From: JANQMX01 sp965247175
Lineage (GTDB): Bacteria > Pseudomonadota > Alphaproteobacteria > Kiloniellales > DSM-21159
Length of the DNA: 64,000 bases
Direction of reading: 5' to 3'
Assembly: GCA_965247175.1 (NCBI GenBank)
Contig: OZ252006.1
Coordinates: 1,364,001 to 1,428,000, forward strand
In this document: positions 19,024 to 27,537 of the stretch, piece by piece
How the letters are laid out: every line of letters starts with the position of its first letter
How positions within the stretch are numbered: position 1 is the first letter of the stretch
Made by a program: the position numbers and the translations under genes
The notes under the pieces: model-generated
Told to the model about the DNA's origin: nothing
The model's input: only the letters and a program-made list of their open reading frames with translations
The model's database searches: none

Positions 19024-19230
19024 GCCGGTCGCCCTGCCAAAGCGTGAGAATTCGCTGCCCCGGTAGCTATCACCCGAGGGCGGGCCACGCCAGCCCCTCC
19101 AGTACACCACAAGCATGCAGTCTGTTTGTTTTGGACCAAATGGAATTGTCCCTATGACAAGTTATTCGTTTTCTTGGGTTTCTCCGGGCGCCATCTTTAT
19201 CGGACCCCGTCCCTTTCGGACCTTTCCGAG

Positions 19231-19827
19231 ATGTCTCCCGAGCTTCTGCTCCCTCTTCTCGCGTTCTGCTTCTCGGCCGCCGCCACGCCGGGGCCGAACA
19301 ACCTGATGCTCACCGCCTCCGGCGCCACCTTCGGCTTCAAGCGGACGCTCCCCCACCTGCTCGGCATTTGCCTGGGTTTCCCCGCCATGGTGGTGGCCAT
19401 CGGTCTCGGCCTCGGCGCGGTGTTCCAGCAGGTCCCGCTGCTTCACGAAGCGCTGAAGGTGGTCGGCGCCGCCTACCTGCTCTATCTCGCCTGGCGCATC
19501 GCCACCGCCGAGCGCCCCGGCGAGGGCCGCGCCGGCGGCAAGCCCCTCACCTTCCTGCAGGCCGCGGCCTTCCAGTGGGTGAATCCCAAGGCCTGGGTCA
19601 TGGGAATCGGCGCGGTCAGCGCCTTCTCTAGCCTCGAGCTCTCGCCGCTGGCCAACGCGCTGATGGTCGGAGCCGCATTCTTCCTCGCCGCTTTTCCCAG
19701 CACGGCGATCTGGGCCGGCTTCGGCACGGCCATCGGCCGCCTGCTCTCCTCCCGCCGCGCTCTCAAGATCTTCAACATGAGCCTCGGCGCCGTGACCGCC
19801 CTTTCGGTCGTCCTGATTTTCACCTAG
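19231..19827 (+). CDS. LysE/RhtB-family exporter
   Basis: 198 residues from ATG 19231, with about six membrane segments. The family signature near the N terminus, FCFSAAATPGPNNLML, is clear, as is FQWVNPKAWVMGIGA in the middle. These inner-membrane proteins export amino acids or related metabolites; the substrate is unknown. The 35 open codons upstream lack family features. First gene of the plus-strand insert between gatB and GNAT-gatA-gatC. Confidence 0.85.
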   Translation: MSPELLLPLLAFCFSAAATPGPNNLMLTASGATFGFKRTLPHLLGICLGFPAMVVAIGLGLGAVFQQVPLLHEALKVVGAAYLLYLAWRIATAERPGEGRAGGKPLTFLQAAAFQWVNPKAWVMGIGAVSAFSSLELSPLANALMVGAAFFLAAFPSTAIWAGFGTAIGRLLSSRRALKIFNMSLGAVTALSVVLIFT

Positions 19828-19943
19828 CTAGAATAAAAAGGGTGTAGAACTCTCGCCGGACTGGCGCGCGGCCCGAAACCGGGCGCTGGCCGCAGCTTGT
19901 CGACACTCTTGTGTGAAGAACGCCGTCTAGTGCGATCATATAT

Positions 19944-20972
19944 ATGAAGAATATTATACTCGTTCTGGCAAAGTACTCGGGCCTGTTCTGGCTGTCCGGG
20001 CTGTTGACCCGCAACGAGCTGCGGATCCTGGCCTATCACGGCACTTGGTTTCTAGACGGCCACTACGGCAATCACCTCTTCATGAGCCCGGAAAAGTTCG
20101 GCGCCCGCATGGCATGGCTCGCCGGCTCCAAGTACCGCGTCATCCCCTTGGAAGAGGGCGTTGCAGGCCTTGGCAACGGAGGCTTCCCACCCAACGCCGT
20201 GGTCATCACCATCGACGACGGCTGGTACGGGACCTACCAACACATGGTCCCCAGCCTCGCCGAGAACGGTCTGCCGGCCACGCTTTATGCCTATACGGGC
20301 GCGATCGAATCCCAGCGGCCGCTCTACCACATTCTCGTGCCGGCGCTGATCACGCTGTCGTCCGCCAAGCACCTCGACTTGGAGCTGGAGGGCCCGCGCC
20401 AGTTCGACCTCACCGACCCGGCAGACAAGACTGAGGCCGTGGAGCAGATCAGCACAGCCTTGTCCCAAGCCACCGACGAGGATGCCCGCACGCTCTGCCG
20501 GACGCTGGCCCAGAAGCTGGGCTTCGACGGCGACACCATTCTCGGCTCCCGCCAGTTCAGCTTCATGACCTTCGAAGAGCTGGCGGCGACAGAACAGGAC
20601 GGACTCGACATACAGCTTCACACCCATACGCACCATCTCGACGTACGCACGCCGGAGACCATCGCGGGCGAAGTGACCACCAACCGCGAGAAACTGGCCC
20701 CTTACGTGCACTCCAGTCTTCAACACTTTTGCTACCCGAGTGGAGTACATAGCGAAGCCATGTACGGCTATCTGCAGGAAAACGGCGTGCGCTCGGCCAC
20801 CCTGGTAGATACCGGGCTCGTACGGCCGGAAAGCCCGCGTTTCGCGCTGAAGCGGCTGCTCGACGGGGAGCAAGTGAGTCAGCTCGAGTTCGAGGCCGAG
20901 CTCTCCGGCTTCCTGGAGCTCCTGCGGCGCGCCAAGTCCCGCTTGCAGGGGAGCGCCGGAGATGGCCGCTAG
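19944..20972 (+). CDS. polysaccharide deacetylase (NodB-homology) family protein
   Basis: 342 residues. NodB motif 1 is seen as TIDDGW with D91 and D92; motif 2 is the histidine cluster HTHTHH at 226-231; a FCYPSG stretch follows at the motif-3 position. These are metal-dependent carbohydrate esterases that remove N- or O-acetyl groups from glycans. The N terminus (KNIILVLAKYSGLFWLSGL) is hydrophobic and could be a membrane anchor. ATG 19944 lies after an AT-rich stretch without a good ribosome binding site. It overlaps the next gene by 11 bases, so translation is coupled in a four-gene set. Confidence 0.82.
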   Translation: MKNIILVLAKYSGLFWLSGLLTRNELRILAYHGTWFLDGHYGNHLFMSPEKFGARMAWLAGSKYRVIPLEEGVAGLGNGGFPPNAVVITIDDGWYGTYQHMVPSLAENGLPATLYAYTGAIESQRPLYHILVPALITLSSAKHLDLELEGPRQFDLTDPADKTEAVEQISTALSQATDEDARTLCRTLAQKLGFDGDTILGSRQFSFMTFEELAATEQDGLDIQLHTHTHHLDVRTPETIAGEVTTNREKLAPYVHSSLQHFCYPSGVHSEAMYGYLQENGVRSATLVDTGLVRPESPRFALKRLLDGEQVSQLEFEAELSGFLELLRRAKSRLQGSAGDGR

Positions 20973-21561
20973 CACCGGCTGGGTAAACCGGCGCTACGGA
21001 CGCAAGATCGGCCTCCTGCATCATCTGCGGGCCGATGCCCGCCTCCGCTTCGGCCAATACCGCGACTACGAGACGATCGACTGGAACGCGGTCGGCCGGC
21101 TGATCTTCATCTGCCGCGGCAACATCTGCCGCAGCGCCTATGCCGACGCCCTGGCCCGGCAGCAGGGCCTTGAAGCCACCTCCGCCGGCTTGAGTGCAAC
21201 CAGCGGCACGCCGGCCAACGACGCCGGGACCAGGCTGGCGGCCCAACGCGGTGTCGATCTCAGCTCCCACCGTGCCCAGCGGCTGGAAGAACTGACCCTG
21301 ACGGACAACGACCTGCTTGTCTGCATGGAGCCCGAGCACGCCACCTCCGCAGCATCCAGGCTGGGAAGCGAAATGGCGGGTCAGGTCACGCTGCTGGGGC
21401 TCTGGTCGCAGCCGCGGCGCGCCTTTCTGCAGGACCCTTACGGCCTGCCCGACGATTACTGGGAAACCTGCCTCGACATCCTCGACTCGGGGGTCAGTGG
21501 CATTGGCGCAAAGCTCGGCGATAAGGCGCACCGCAATACCGGCGACCATGCCGCAGCGTGA
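20962..21561 (+). CDS. low-molecular-weight protein-tyrosine phosphatase-like protein
   Basis: 199 residues; the core domain begins about residue 44. The P-loop CX5R is present as C51...R57-S58 (CRGNICRS), and the general-acid loop as DPYGLPDDYWETC near residue 152. LMW-PTPs often dephosphorylate tyrosine kinases of exopolysaccharide export, but no such kinase is nearby. The extra 43 N-terminal residues are unusual for the family. It overlaps the deacetylase by 11 bases and the ATP-grasp gene by 14. Confidence 0.82.
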   Translation: MAASTGWVNRRYGRKIGLLHHLRADARLRFGQYRDYETIDWNAVGRLIFICRGNICRSAYADALARQQGLEATSAGLSATSGTPANDAGTRLAAQRGVDLSSHRAQRLEELTLTDNDLLVCMEPEHATSAASRLGSEMAGQVTLLGLWSQPRRAFLQDPYGLPDDYWETCLDILDSGVSGIGAKLGDKAHRNTGDHAAA

Positions 21562-22741
21562 CCCCGCGACGACCAACGTCATGGTGGCCGGCGCCCAGTC
21601 TATGGGAGCGCTGGGGGCCATCCGCTCGCTCGGGCGGGCCGGTTACCGTGTCCATGCGGTCTCCCCCTCCGAGCAAGCCATCGGGCTTCATTCGAACTTC
21701 GCAGCGCGTCACGAGGTCCATCCGCCGGTCACCGCCCTGACGTTCGGTCCCTGGCTGACCGACTACATCGCCAGCCACAAGATCGAGATGATCCTGCCCG
21801 GCGGCGGCATCGCGCCGGAGGGCCATCCGGCCGTGGCACCCTTCGGTCCCCTCTTCCCCGTCAGCCAGGACAGCACGGTCCGCCGCCGCTCGAGCAAATA
21901 CGGGCTCTTCGACCGCCTGATGAGCGGCGAAGCGCAGCACAAAGCCAACCTGCCGCCGATGCTGCTGGTCGATTTCGACCAAGGCCTGCCGTCGTCCTCC
22001 CAGCTCGCCGCACTGGGCAGGCCTCTGTTCATCAAGTGCGACGGCCTCTTTGCCCGGTCCGGCGACGGTGATGACCGGGTGCTCCGCGTCGACGATGCGG
22101 AGGCCGCTTTGGCGCGCCTCGAAGACCTCGGCAAGAGCTACAGCAAGGCCGTGGTGCAGGGTTTCGCGCCCGGCGTGGGGGTCGGCGCCTTCTTCCTGCG
22201 CTGGAACGACCGCATCCAGGCCCGCTTCATGCACCGCCGGCTGCACGAGATGCCGCACACCGGCGGCGCCTCTTCCCTGCGCGAGTCCTGGCGGCACGAA
22301 GCCATCCTGCGGGATGCTGAGGCAAAGCTCGACCGCGCCGGCTGGCAGGGCGTAGCCATGGTGGAGTACCGTTGGGACCCCACAAGCGATACTTTCTCCC
22401 TCATGGAGATGAACCTCAGGTTCTGGGGCTCGCTCCACCTTGCGCTCTACGCCGGCGTCGACTTCCCCAAGTATCTCGCCGAGTGCCATTTCGGCGAAAC
22501 TCCGCAGGCCCCGGAGAGCTACCCGATCGGCCTGAAATGCCGGAATACCGTCCCCTTCGAGTTCGGGTATCTCGTGTCCCTGTGGCGCGACGGGGACGTC
22601 GCTTTCTCCCGCAAGCTCTACTCGCTGCTCGAAGCCGGCATCTTGACGCTCGACCCTCGGGTCAAGAACGACCTCTTCTTCCCGGGCGACCGCGGCCTAT
22701 ACTGGCGGCGCTGGATGCAATTCATCCGCCATCGAAATTAA
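21548..22741 (+). CDS. ATP-grasp family ligase-like protein
   Basis: 397 residues from ATG 21548. The N-terminal Rossmann-like part has VMVAGAQSMGALGAIRSLGRAG; the central part has ATP-grasp features, the lysine-containing LGRPLFIKCDG and the KAVVQGFAPGVGVGAFFL segment; the acidic metal-binding end is SLMEMNLRFWGS. ATP-grasp enzymes join a carboxylate to an amine or thiol through an acyl-phosphate. The substrate is unknown, and the family resembles carboxylate-amine ligases of surface-glycan and secondary-metabolite loci. The start overlaps the phosphatase gene end by 14 bases. Confidence 0.75.
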   Translation: MPQRDPATTNVMVAGAQSMGALGAIRSLGRAGYRVHAVSPSEQAIGLHSNFAARHEVHPPVTALTFGPWLTDYIASHKIEMILPGGGIAPEGHPAVAPFGPLFPVSQDSTVRRRSSKYGLFDRLMSGEAQHKANLPPMLLVDFDQGLPSSSQLAALGRPLFIKCDGLFARSGDGDDRVLRVDDAEAALARLEDLGKSYSKAVVQGFAPGVGVGAFFLRWNDRIQARFMHRRLHEMPHTGGASSLRESWRHEAILRDAEAKLDRAGWQGVAMVEYRWDPTSDTFSLMEMNLRFWGSLHLALYAGVDFPKYLAECHFGETPQAPESYPIGLKCRNTVPFEFGYLVSLWRDGDVAFSRKLYSLLEAGILTLDPRVKNDLFFPGDRGLYWRRWMQFIRHRN

Positions 22742-22827
22742 CCGCCGCGTAAGGCGCCAACGTTCCAATGGCCGCCCGAGCGGCTTCCCCCAGAGACCAG
22801 CGATCTTGACGGTAAAGGGATCGAACC

Positions 22828-23661
22828 ATGGATTTGCTCTACAGCGCAAAGAAGGTCCCGAACTACCTGAAAAGGTTCGGTCTTACCGAAGGTCTCCGCC
22901 TTTTCTTCCAGATCGAGCTGGCGGCCCAGAACAAGGCCGGCGATAGGCATGTTGTGAAGTCCAAGCGCTTTGACGGGCCGATCAGCCTGCGGCGGACGCG
23001 CAGCGATCACTCGGCCTTCTGGTACTGCCTGGTGGCCGAGCAATACAGCGTCGACACCTTCCCCCAGGCCGAGCGACTAAATGCGCTCTACCGGGATATG
23101 CTGGCCAAGGGGCAGAAACCCCTCATCGTCGATGCCGGCGCGAACATCGGCATGTCGACCGTCTGGCTCGCCGAGCGCTATCCCGAGGCCCGCATTTTCG
23201 CCATCGAGCCGGACAGCGCCAACCACGATCTGCTGGCGGCCAACACCGCCGTCTACGGCGAGCGGGTGACGGCCTTCCAGGGCGGCATTTGGCCGGAAGC
23301 CGGGCGGCTTGAGATCGAAAATCCCGACGCCGGCGCCCAACACTTCCGCACCCGCGAGACCAGCGGCGAGTCCGCCAGCGGCGTCGAGGCGGTCACCGTT
23401 CCGGATATCCTGGAACGGACCGGCACCGACGCGATCCTCTACATGAAAGTCGACATCGAGGGTGCCCAGAAGGAACTCTTCTCCCGCAACACCGACTGGG
23501 TGGCGAAGGCGCACTTAATCTCGATCGAGCTCGACGACTGGCTGCTGCCCTGGGCCGGCACCAGCCGCCCCTTCCTGGCCTGCCTCAACGGCTACAAGTT
23601 CGACTATCTGCTCCAGGGCGAGAACCTGGTGTGCTTCCAGGACACCAGCGAGCAATCCTGA
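22828..23661 (+). CDS. FkbM-family SAM-dependent methyltransferase
   Basis: 277 residues. SAM-binding motif I is VDAGANIGMS (101-110), followed by IFAIEPDSANHDLL and the FkbM-typical YMKVDIEGAQKELF. FkbM enzymes O-methylate sugars or polyketides, and they are common in surface-polysaccharide loci. It has ATG 22828 with GGTAAAGGGA about 10 bases upstream, and comes 86 bases after the ATP-grasp gene as the last gene of the cassette. Confidence 0.85.
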   Translation: MDLLYSAKKVPNYLKRFGLTEGLRLFFQIELAAQNKAGDRHVVKSKRFDGPISLRRTRSDHSAFWYCLVAEQYSVDTFPQAERLNALYRDMLAKGQKPLIVDAGANIGMSTVWLAERYPEARIFAIEPDSANHDLLAANTAVYGERVTAFQGGIWPEAGRLEIENPDAGAQHFRTRETSGESASGVEAVTVPDILERTGTDAILYMKVDIEGAQKELFSRNTDWVAKAHLISIELDDWLLPWAGTSRPFLACLNGYKFDYLLQGENLVCFQDTSEQS

Positions 23662-23683
23662 ATTCCGAGTCCGCCGCAATGCT

Positions 23684-24211
23684 CTACGCGTCGTCGAAGA
23701 TCAGCAGCAGCTCGATCTCATCGATGTACTGACCATCCACCTTCAGCGCACGGGGCTGCACGCCCCAGGGCTCGAAGCCGAGCGAGAGATAGAGATCCAA
23801 GGCGGCCAGGTTTCCGGCACTGACCGATGTCATGAGCTGCGACACCTGCTGCCGCGCCTCCGCGACAGCGGATTCGACGACCGCGCGGCCAAGACCGAAC
23901 CCCCGTGCCTGCTCCGTCACGTAGACACCCCAAAGCTGGCCCTTATGCCGCATCTTCTCTCGGCTCACGCGGTACAGACCGGCGACGGCCACAAGGCTAC
24001 CCTCGCGAAAGCCGCCGAACACCGAATGAGCCACTAGGCGGCGACGCCATTCCTCGATGCCAAGGGCGATATCCCCGGCGCAGTCGGCCCCGAAGGCCTT
24101 GGGATGGCGCGACAGCCCCTCCAGGCGCAGCGCAATGAAGTCCTCGGCATCTTCCGCCGTTAGGCGGCGAACGACGGAGCTGTCAGGCGTCTTGTTGCCT
24201 GCTGCGCTCAC
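23684..24211 (-). CDS. GNAT-family N-acetyltransferase
   Basis: 175 residues from a GTG at 24211, whose first bases overlap the gatA stop (GTGA overlap). Signatures: SSVVRRLTAEDAEDFIALR at the N terminus, acetyl-CoA loop GVYVTEQARGFGLGRAVVES, and the NLAALDLYLSLGFEPWG motif. It transfers an acetyl group from acetyl-CoA to an unknown amine. Translational coupling to gatA suggests it is the third gene of a gatC-gatA-GNAT operon. The frame is open far upstream inside gatA, but that is a shadow. Confidence 0.85.
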   Translation of the reverse strand: MSAAGNKTPDSSVVRRLTAEDAEDFIALRLEGLSRHPKAFGADCAGDIALGIEEWRRRLVAHSVFGGFREGSLVAVAGLYRVSREKMRHKGQLWGVYVTEQARGFGLGRAVVESAVAEARQQVSQLMTSVSAGNLAALDLYLSLGFEPWGVQPRALKVDGQYIDEIELLLIFDDA

Positions 24212-25692
24212 GCGCGATCGGATAGCCAGGCAGGCACGGCGTCGAAGCCGGACGCCTCTTCCAGCACCGCACCGGCGCGCAGCACCATCTCTTCGTCGAA
24301 GGCGCGGCCGATCAGCTGCAGTCCGAGCGGCAGGCCGTTGGCCGAGAGGCCGGCCGGAACGGAGATCGCCGGCAGGCCCGCCAGGCTGGAGGGCACGGTG
24401 AAGACATCGTTGAGGTACATGGCGATGGGGTCGTCCATCTTCTCGCCCTCGGCGAAGGCCTCGGAGGGGGCCGTCGGCGTCAGGATGAGATCGACATCCT
24501 CGAAGGCGCTCTTGAAGTCGTTGGCGATCAGGGTCCGCACCCGCCGCGCCTTGTTGTAGTAGGCGTCGTAGTAGCCGGCCGAGAGCACGTAGGTACCGAT
24601 CATCACCCGGCGCTTCACTTCCTGGCCGAAGCCCTCGCCGCGGGTGGCCTCGTACATGCCGGTGAGATCGCCCTCGCCGTCGACCCTGAGGCCGTAGCGC
24701 ACGCCGTCGTAGCGCGCCAGGTTGGAGGAGGCCTCGGCGGGTGCCACGATGTAGTAGGTCGGCAGTGCATAGTTGGTGTGCGGCAGGGAGATCTCCTTGA
24801 TCTCGACCCCGGCCGCTTTCAGCCACTCAACCCCGGCCGCCCAGAGATCCTCGATCTCCTGCGGCATGTCATCGACCCGGTACTCCTTGGGCACGCCGAC
24901 CTTGAGGCCGCGCAGATCGCCGGTCAGCGCCGCTTCGTAATCGGGCACCGGCAAATCGACCGAGGTGGAGTCCTTGGGGTCGTAGCCCGCCATCCCGCGC
25001 AGCATGATGGCGCTGTCGCGCACCGTGCGGGTCATGGGGCCCGGCTGATCGAGCGAGGAGGCGAAGGCGACCACGCCCCAGCGCGAGCAGCGGCCGTAGG
25101 TCGGCTTGAAGCCGACGATACCGGTGAAGGAGGCCGGCTGCCGGATGGAACCGCCGGTGTCGGTCCCCGTCGCCCCCAAGGCACAGCGCGCCGAAACCGC
25201 CGTGGCCGACCCCCCGGAGGAGCCGCCCGGCACCAACTTTCTGTTGTCGCCCTGGCGCTTCCAGGGGCTCTCGACCGGGCCGTGGTAGCTGGTCATGTTG
25301 GAGGAGCCCATGGCGAACTCGTCCAAGTTGGTCTTGCCGAGCAAGACGGCGCCGGCCCGCCAGAGGTTCGCGGTCACCGTCGACTCGTAGGCCGGCTTGA
25401 AGCCATCGAGAATGTGGGAGCCGGCAGTGGTCAGCACGCCTTCGGTGCAGAAAAGGTCCTTGATGGCGAGGGGAATGCCCTCCAGCACGCCGGCCTCGCC
25501 GGAAGCCCGGCGACCGTCCGCCTGCTCGGCCATCTCCATGGCGCGCTCCGGCGTCTCGGTGATGAAGGCGTTGAGCGGCCGCACCTGCTCGACCGCAGCG
25601 ATATGGGCCTCGGTCAGCTCCTTGGAGGAGAGCTCGCCTTTGGCGAGCGCATCGCGCGCCTCGGCGAGGGTGAGGTCAGTGAGCGTGCTCAT
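24208..25692 (-). CDS. gatA: aspartyl/glutamyl-tRNA amidotransferase subunit A
   Basis: 494 residues from ATG 25692. The amidase Ser-cisSer-Lys triad is visible: K78 in AIKDLFC, S158 in PGGSSGGSA, and S182 in TDTGGSIRQPA. GatA hydrolyses glutamine and channels ammonia to GatB. The start codon overlaps the gatC stop in ATGA, so translation is coupled. Together with gatC and the separated gatB it forms the transamidosome core needed in bacteria lacking GlnRS and/or AsnRS. Confidence 0.97.
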   Translation of the reverse strand: MSTLTDLTLAEARDALAKGELSSKELTEAHIAAVEQVRPLNAFITETPERAMEMAEQADGRRASGEAGVLEGIPLAIKDLFCTEGVLTTAGSHILDGFKPAYESTVTANLWRAGAVLLGKTNLDEFAMGSSNMTSYHGPVESPWKRQGDNRKLVPGGSSGGSATAVSARCALGATGTDTGGSIRQPASFTGIVGFKPTYGRCSRWGVVAFASSLDQPGPMTRTVRDSAIMLRGMAGYDPKDSTSVDLPVPDYEAALTGDLRGLKVGVPKEYRVDDMPQEIEDLWAAGVEWLKAAGVEIKEISLPHTNYALPTYYIVAPAEASSNLARYDGVRYGLRVDGEGDLTGMYEATRGEGFGQEVKRRVMIGTYVLSAGYYDAYYNKARRVRTLIANDFKSAFEDVDLILTPTAPSEAFAEGEKMDDPIAMYLNDVFTVPSSLAGLPAISVPAGLSANGLPLGLQLIGRAFDEEMVLRAGAVLEEASGFDAVPAWLSDRA

Positions 25693-25976
25693 TCCACCAC
25701 CTTCGGCACGGTGAAGAAGGGATCGGCCGCCTGCGGCGCGTTGGCCAGGATCTTCTCGGGATAGCCGCCGTCGGTCACCTTGTCCTCGCGCAGGGGCAGC
25801 TTGCGCTCGACCACCGAGGTCATGGGCGCCACCCCGTCCGTATCCAGCTCGCCGAGCTGCTCGACCCAAGAGAGGATGTTGTTCAGCTCGCCGACCAGCG
25901 CATCGGCCTGGCTCTCCTCCAGGCGAATGCGCGCCAGCTTGGCGATGCCGTTTACGGTATCCTTATCGATGGACAT
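25689..25976 (-). CDS. gatC: aspartyl/glutamyl-tRNA amidotransferase subunit C
   Basis: 95 residues, the normal GatC length, from ATG 25976 (MSIDKDTVNGIAKLARIRL). The APMTSVVERKLPLREDKVTDG region and the terminal FFTVPKVVE are characteristic. GatC wraps around and stabilises GatA-GatB. The 37 codons open upstream come from the inverted-repeat region and are not protein-like. First gene of the gatC-gatA-GNAT operon. Confidence 0.95.
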   Translation of the reverse strand: MSIDKDTVNGIAKLARIRLEESQADALVGELNNILSWVEQLGELDTDGVAPMTSVVERKLPLREDKVTDGGYPEKILANAPQAADPFFTVPKVVE

Positions 25977-26014
25977 GCGGCCTTGCCCCGTCCTGTCTTT
26001 CCTGCAACCAAATC

Positions 26015-26092
26015 CTAGTGTGGTGGTTTTGAAGTTCCTAAGCGTGTTGCGGCAGATTCTGTTAGGAACTTCAAAACTGAAAACCACACTAG
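26015..26092. repeat. CTAG-bounded inverted repeat, unit 1
   Basis: A 78-base imperfect palindrome. The outer arms CTAGTGTGGT/ACCACACTAG and inner arms GTTTTGAAGTTCCTAA / TTAGGAACTTCAAAAC match exactly. The right arm carries a few extra bases between them, and the loop is 20 bases. Both ends are CTAG. It shares outer CTAGTGTGGT and inner GAAGTTC with unit 2 immediately downstream. MITE-like or REP-like; no transposase present. Confidence 0.8.
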
Positions 26093-26105
26093 AAACATAG
26101 ATTTG

Positions 26106-26180
26106 CTAGTGTGGTTTCGAATCCGAAGTTCGTTGTGAGCTTGCCGCATGCTCCTGCGAACTTCGGATTCGGGACACTAG
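26106..26180. repeat. CTAG-bounded inverted repeat, unit 2
   Basis: A 75-base palindrome with outer CTAGTGT/ACACTAG and an inner 15-base perfect arm CGAATCCGAAGTTCG pairing with CGAACTTCGGATTCG. The loop is 24 bases. It begins 13 bases after unit 1 and has the same CTAG ends and shared outer and inner words. It lies in the divergent promoter region between gatC and ruvX. Confidence 0.8.
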
Positions 26181-26262
26181 AAGTCCCACGCCCAGCGCGG
26201 ACGCGGGCGACCTTACTCGCAAAGCCTTGCAGCGCAAGGCCGTAGGGCTCCAACGAGGACAG

Positions 26263-26724
26263 ATGGAAACAGCCCTTCACGATCTACCGCGGCAAACCCG
26301 CCTGCTCGGGCTGGATATCGGCGAGAAGACCATCGGTCTCGCCGTCTCCGACTCAGCCCAGAGCATCGCCTCGCCCTTGGAGACCATCCGGCGCAGCAAG
26401 TTCGCCAAGGACATGGAGCGCCTCAAGGAGATCATCGCCGAGCGCAAGGTGGGCGCGCTGGTGCTCGGCCTGCCGATCAACATGGACGGCAGCGAAGGCC
26501 CGCGCTGCCAGTCGGTGCGCCAGTTCGCCCGCAACCTCGGGACCTTGGCCGGCATTGATCTTCCGATTGCCTTCTGGGATGAGCGCCTGTCCACGCGGGC
26601 GGTCGAGCGCTTCCTGATCGACGAGCAGGACATGACGCGTATGCGTCGCGCGGAAGTCATCGACAAACTGGCCGCTGCCTATATCCTGCAGGGCGCTCTC
26701 GACGCTAGGCAGCGTCAGGCCTGA
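26263..26724 (+). CDS. ruvX: Holliday junction resolvase-like RuvX/YqgF
   Basis: 153 residues from ATG 26263 with a good GAGGAC ribosome binding site 5 bases upstream. The RNase H-like fold signature LLGLDIGEKTIGLAVSD and the WDERLSTRAVERFL block are typical. Family members process 5' ends of pre-16S rRNA and were annotated as putative Holliday junction resolvases. It is divergent from gatC. Confidence 0.92.
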   Translation: METALHDLPRQTRLLGLDIGEKTIGLAVSDSAQSIASPLETIRRSKFAKDMERLKEIIAERKVGALVLGLPINMDGSEGPRCQSVRQFARNLGTLAGIDLPIAFWDERLSTRAVERFLIDEQDMTRMRRAEVIDKLAAAYILQGALDARQRQA

Positions 26725-26760
26725 GCCGCACAACGACACAGCCGACCAAGGGGCCAGCCC

Positions 26761-27501
26761 ATGCGTCTCCTCGTGTTTCAACACCATCCGCTGGAGCATC
26801 CCGGCGTCATCCGCGACTTCATGGCCGACGACGGCGTCGCTTGGGACGCGGTCGAGCTCGACGAAGGCGAGTCCATCCCTTCTCTAGACGGCTACGACGC
26901 GCTGGTTGCCATGGGTGGCCCCATGGACACCTGGATGGAGGAGGAGCACCCCTGGCTCAAGGACGAGAAGGCCGCCATTCGCGAGGCCATCGTTGAGCGC
27001 GGCCTCCCCTTCCTTGGCATCTGCCTCGGCCATCAACTGCTGGCCGACGCGCTGGGCGGCAAGGTCGGCCCCTCAACGCCCGAGGTCGGCGTGCTGGACA
27101 TCGAGCTGACGGACGCGGGCCGCAACGATCCCCTCACCTCCGGCAACGCCCCACTCTTCAAGGCTCTGCAGTGGCACAGCGCCGCCGTGTTGGAGACGCC
27201 GGCCGACACGCAAGTCCTGGCCAGTTCCCCCGTCTGCCCTTATCAGGCCATCAAGGTCGGCGAGCTGGCCTACGGCTTTCAGTACCACGTCGAGGTCACG
27301 CCGCAGACGGTCGACGACTGGGCGACGGTGCCGGAGTACATAGAGGCGCTGAAAAAGACGATCGGTGAAGAGGCCTTGCCGACCTTCAGGGACGACGTCG
27401 CTATCAACATGACCAGCTTCAACGCCGATGCGCACCGGCTCTATAAGGGCTTCATGGCGCTGGTCGCCGAGAAGAGCCGGAGCCCCGTGCCGGCTGCCTG
27501 A
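26761..27501 (+). CDS. class I glutamine amidotransferase-like protein
   Basis: 246 residues with the GATase-1 triad: C88 in LGICLGHQ, H176 and E178 in FQYHVEVT. It resembles stand-alone GMP-synthase-like amidotransferases, and no synthetase domain is attached. It would hydrolyse glutamine or a gamma-glutamyl amide in the cytoplasm; the acceptor is unknown. The ATG is 36 bases after the ruvX stop, so the two are probably cotranscribed. Confidence 0.85.
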   Translation: MRLLVFQHHPLEHPGVIRDFMADDGVAWDAVELDEGESIPSLDGYDALVAMGGPMDTWMEEEHPWLKDEKAAIREAIVERGLPFLGICLGHQLLADALGGKVGPSTPEVGVLDIELTDAGRNDPLTSGNAPLFKALQWHSAAVLETPADTQVLASSPVCPYQAIKVGELAYGFQYHVEVTPQTVDDWATVPEYIEALKKTIGEEALPTFRDDVAINMTSFNADAHRLYKGFMALVAEKSRSPVPAA

Positions 27502-27537
27502 ACCCCGTTAACGACACGCGACAGCATCTTTCCATTC

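Noticed and set aside
24212..24826. Apparent N-terminal extension of the GNAT gene
   Set aside because: It lies within gatA in another frame; the GTG at 24211 overlapping the gatA stop is the natural start.
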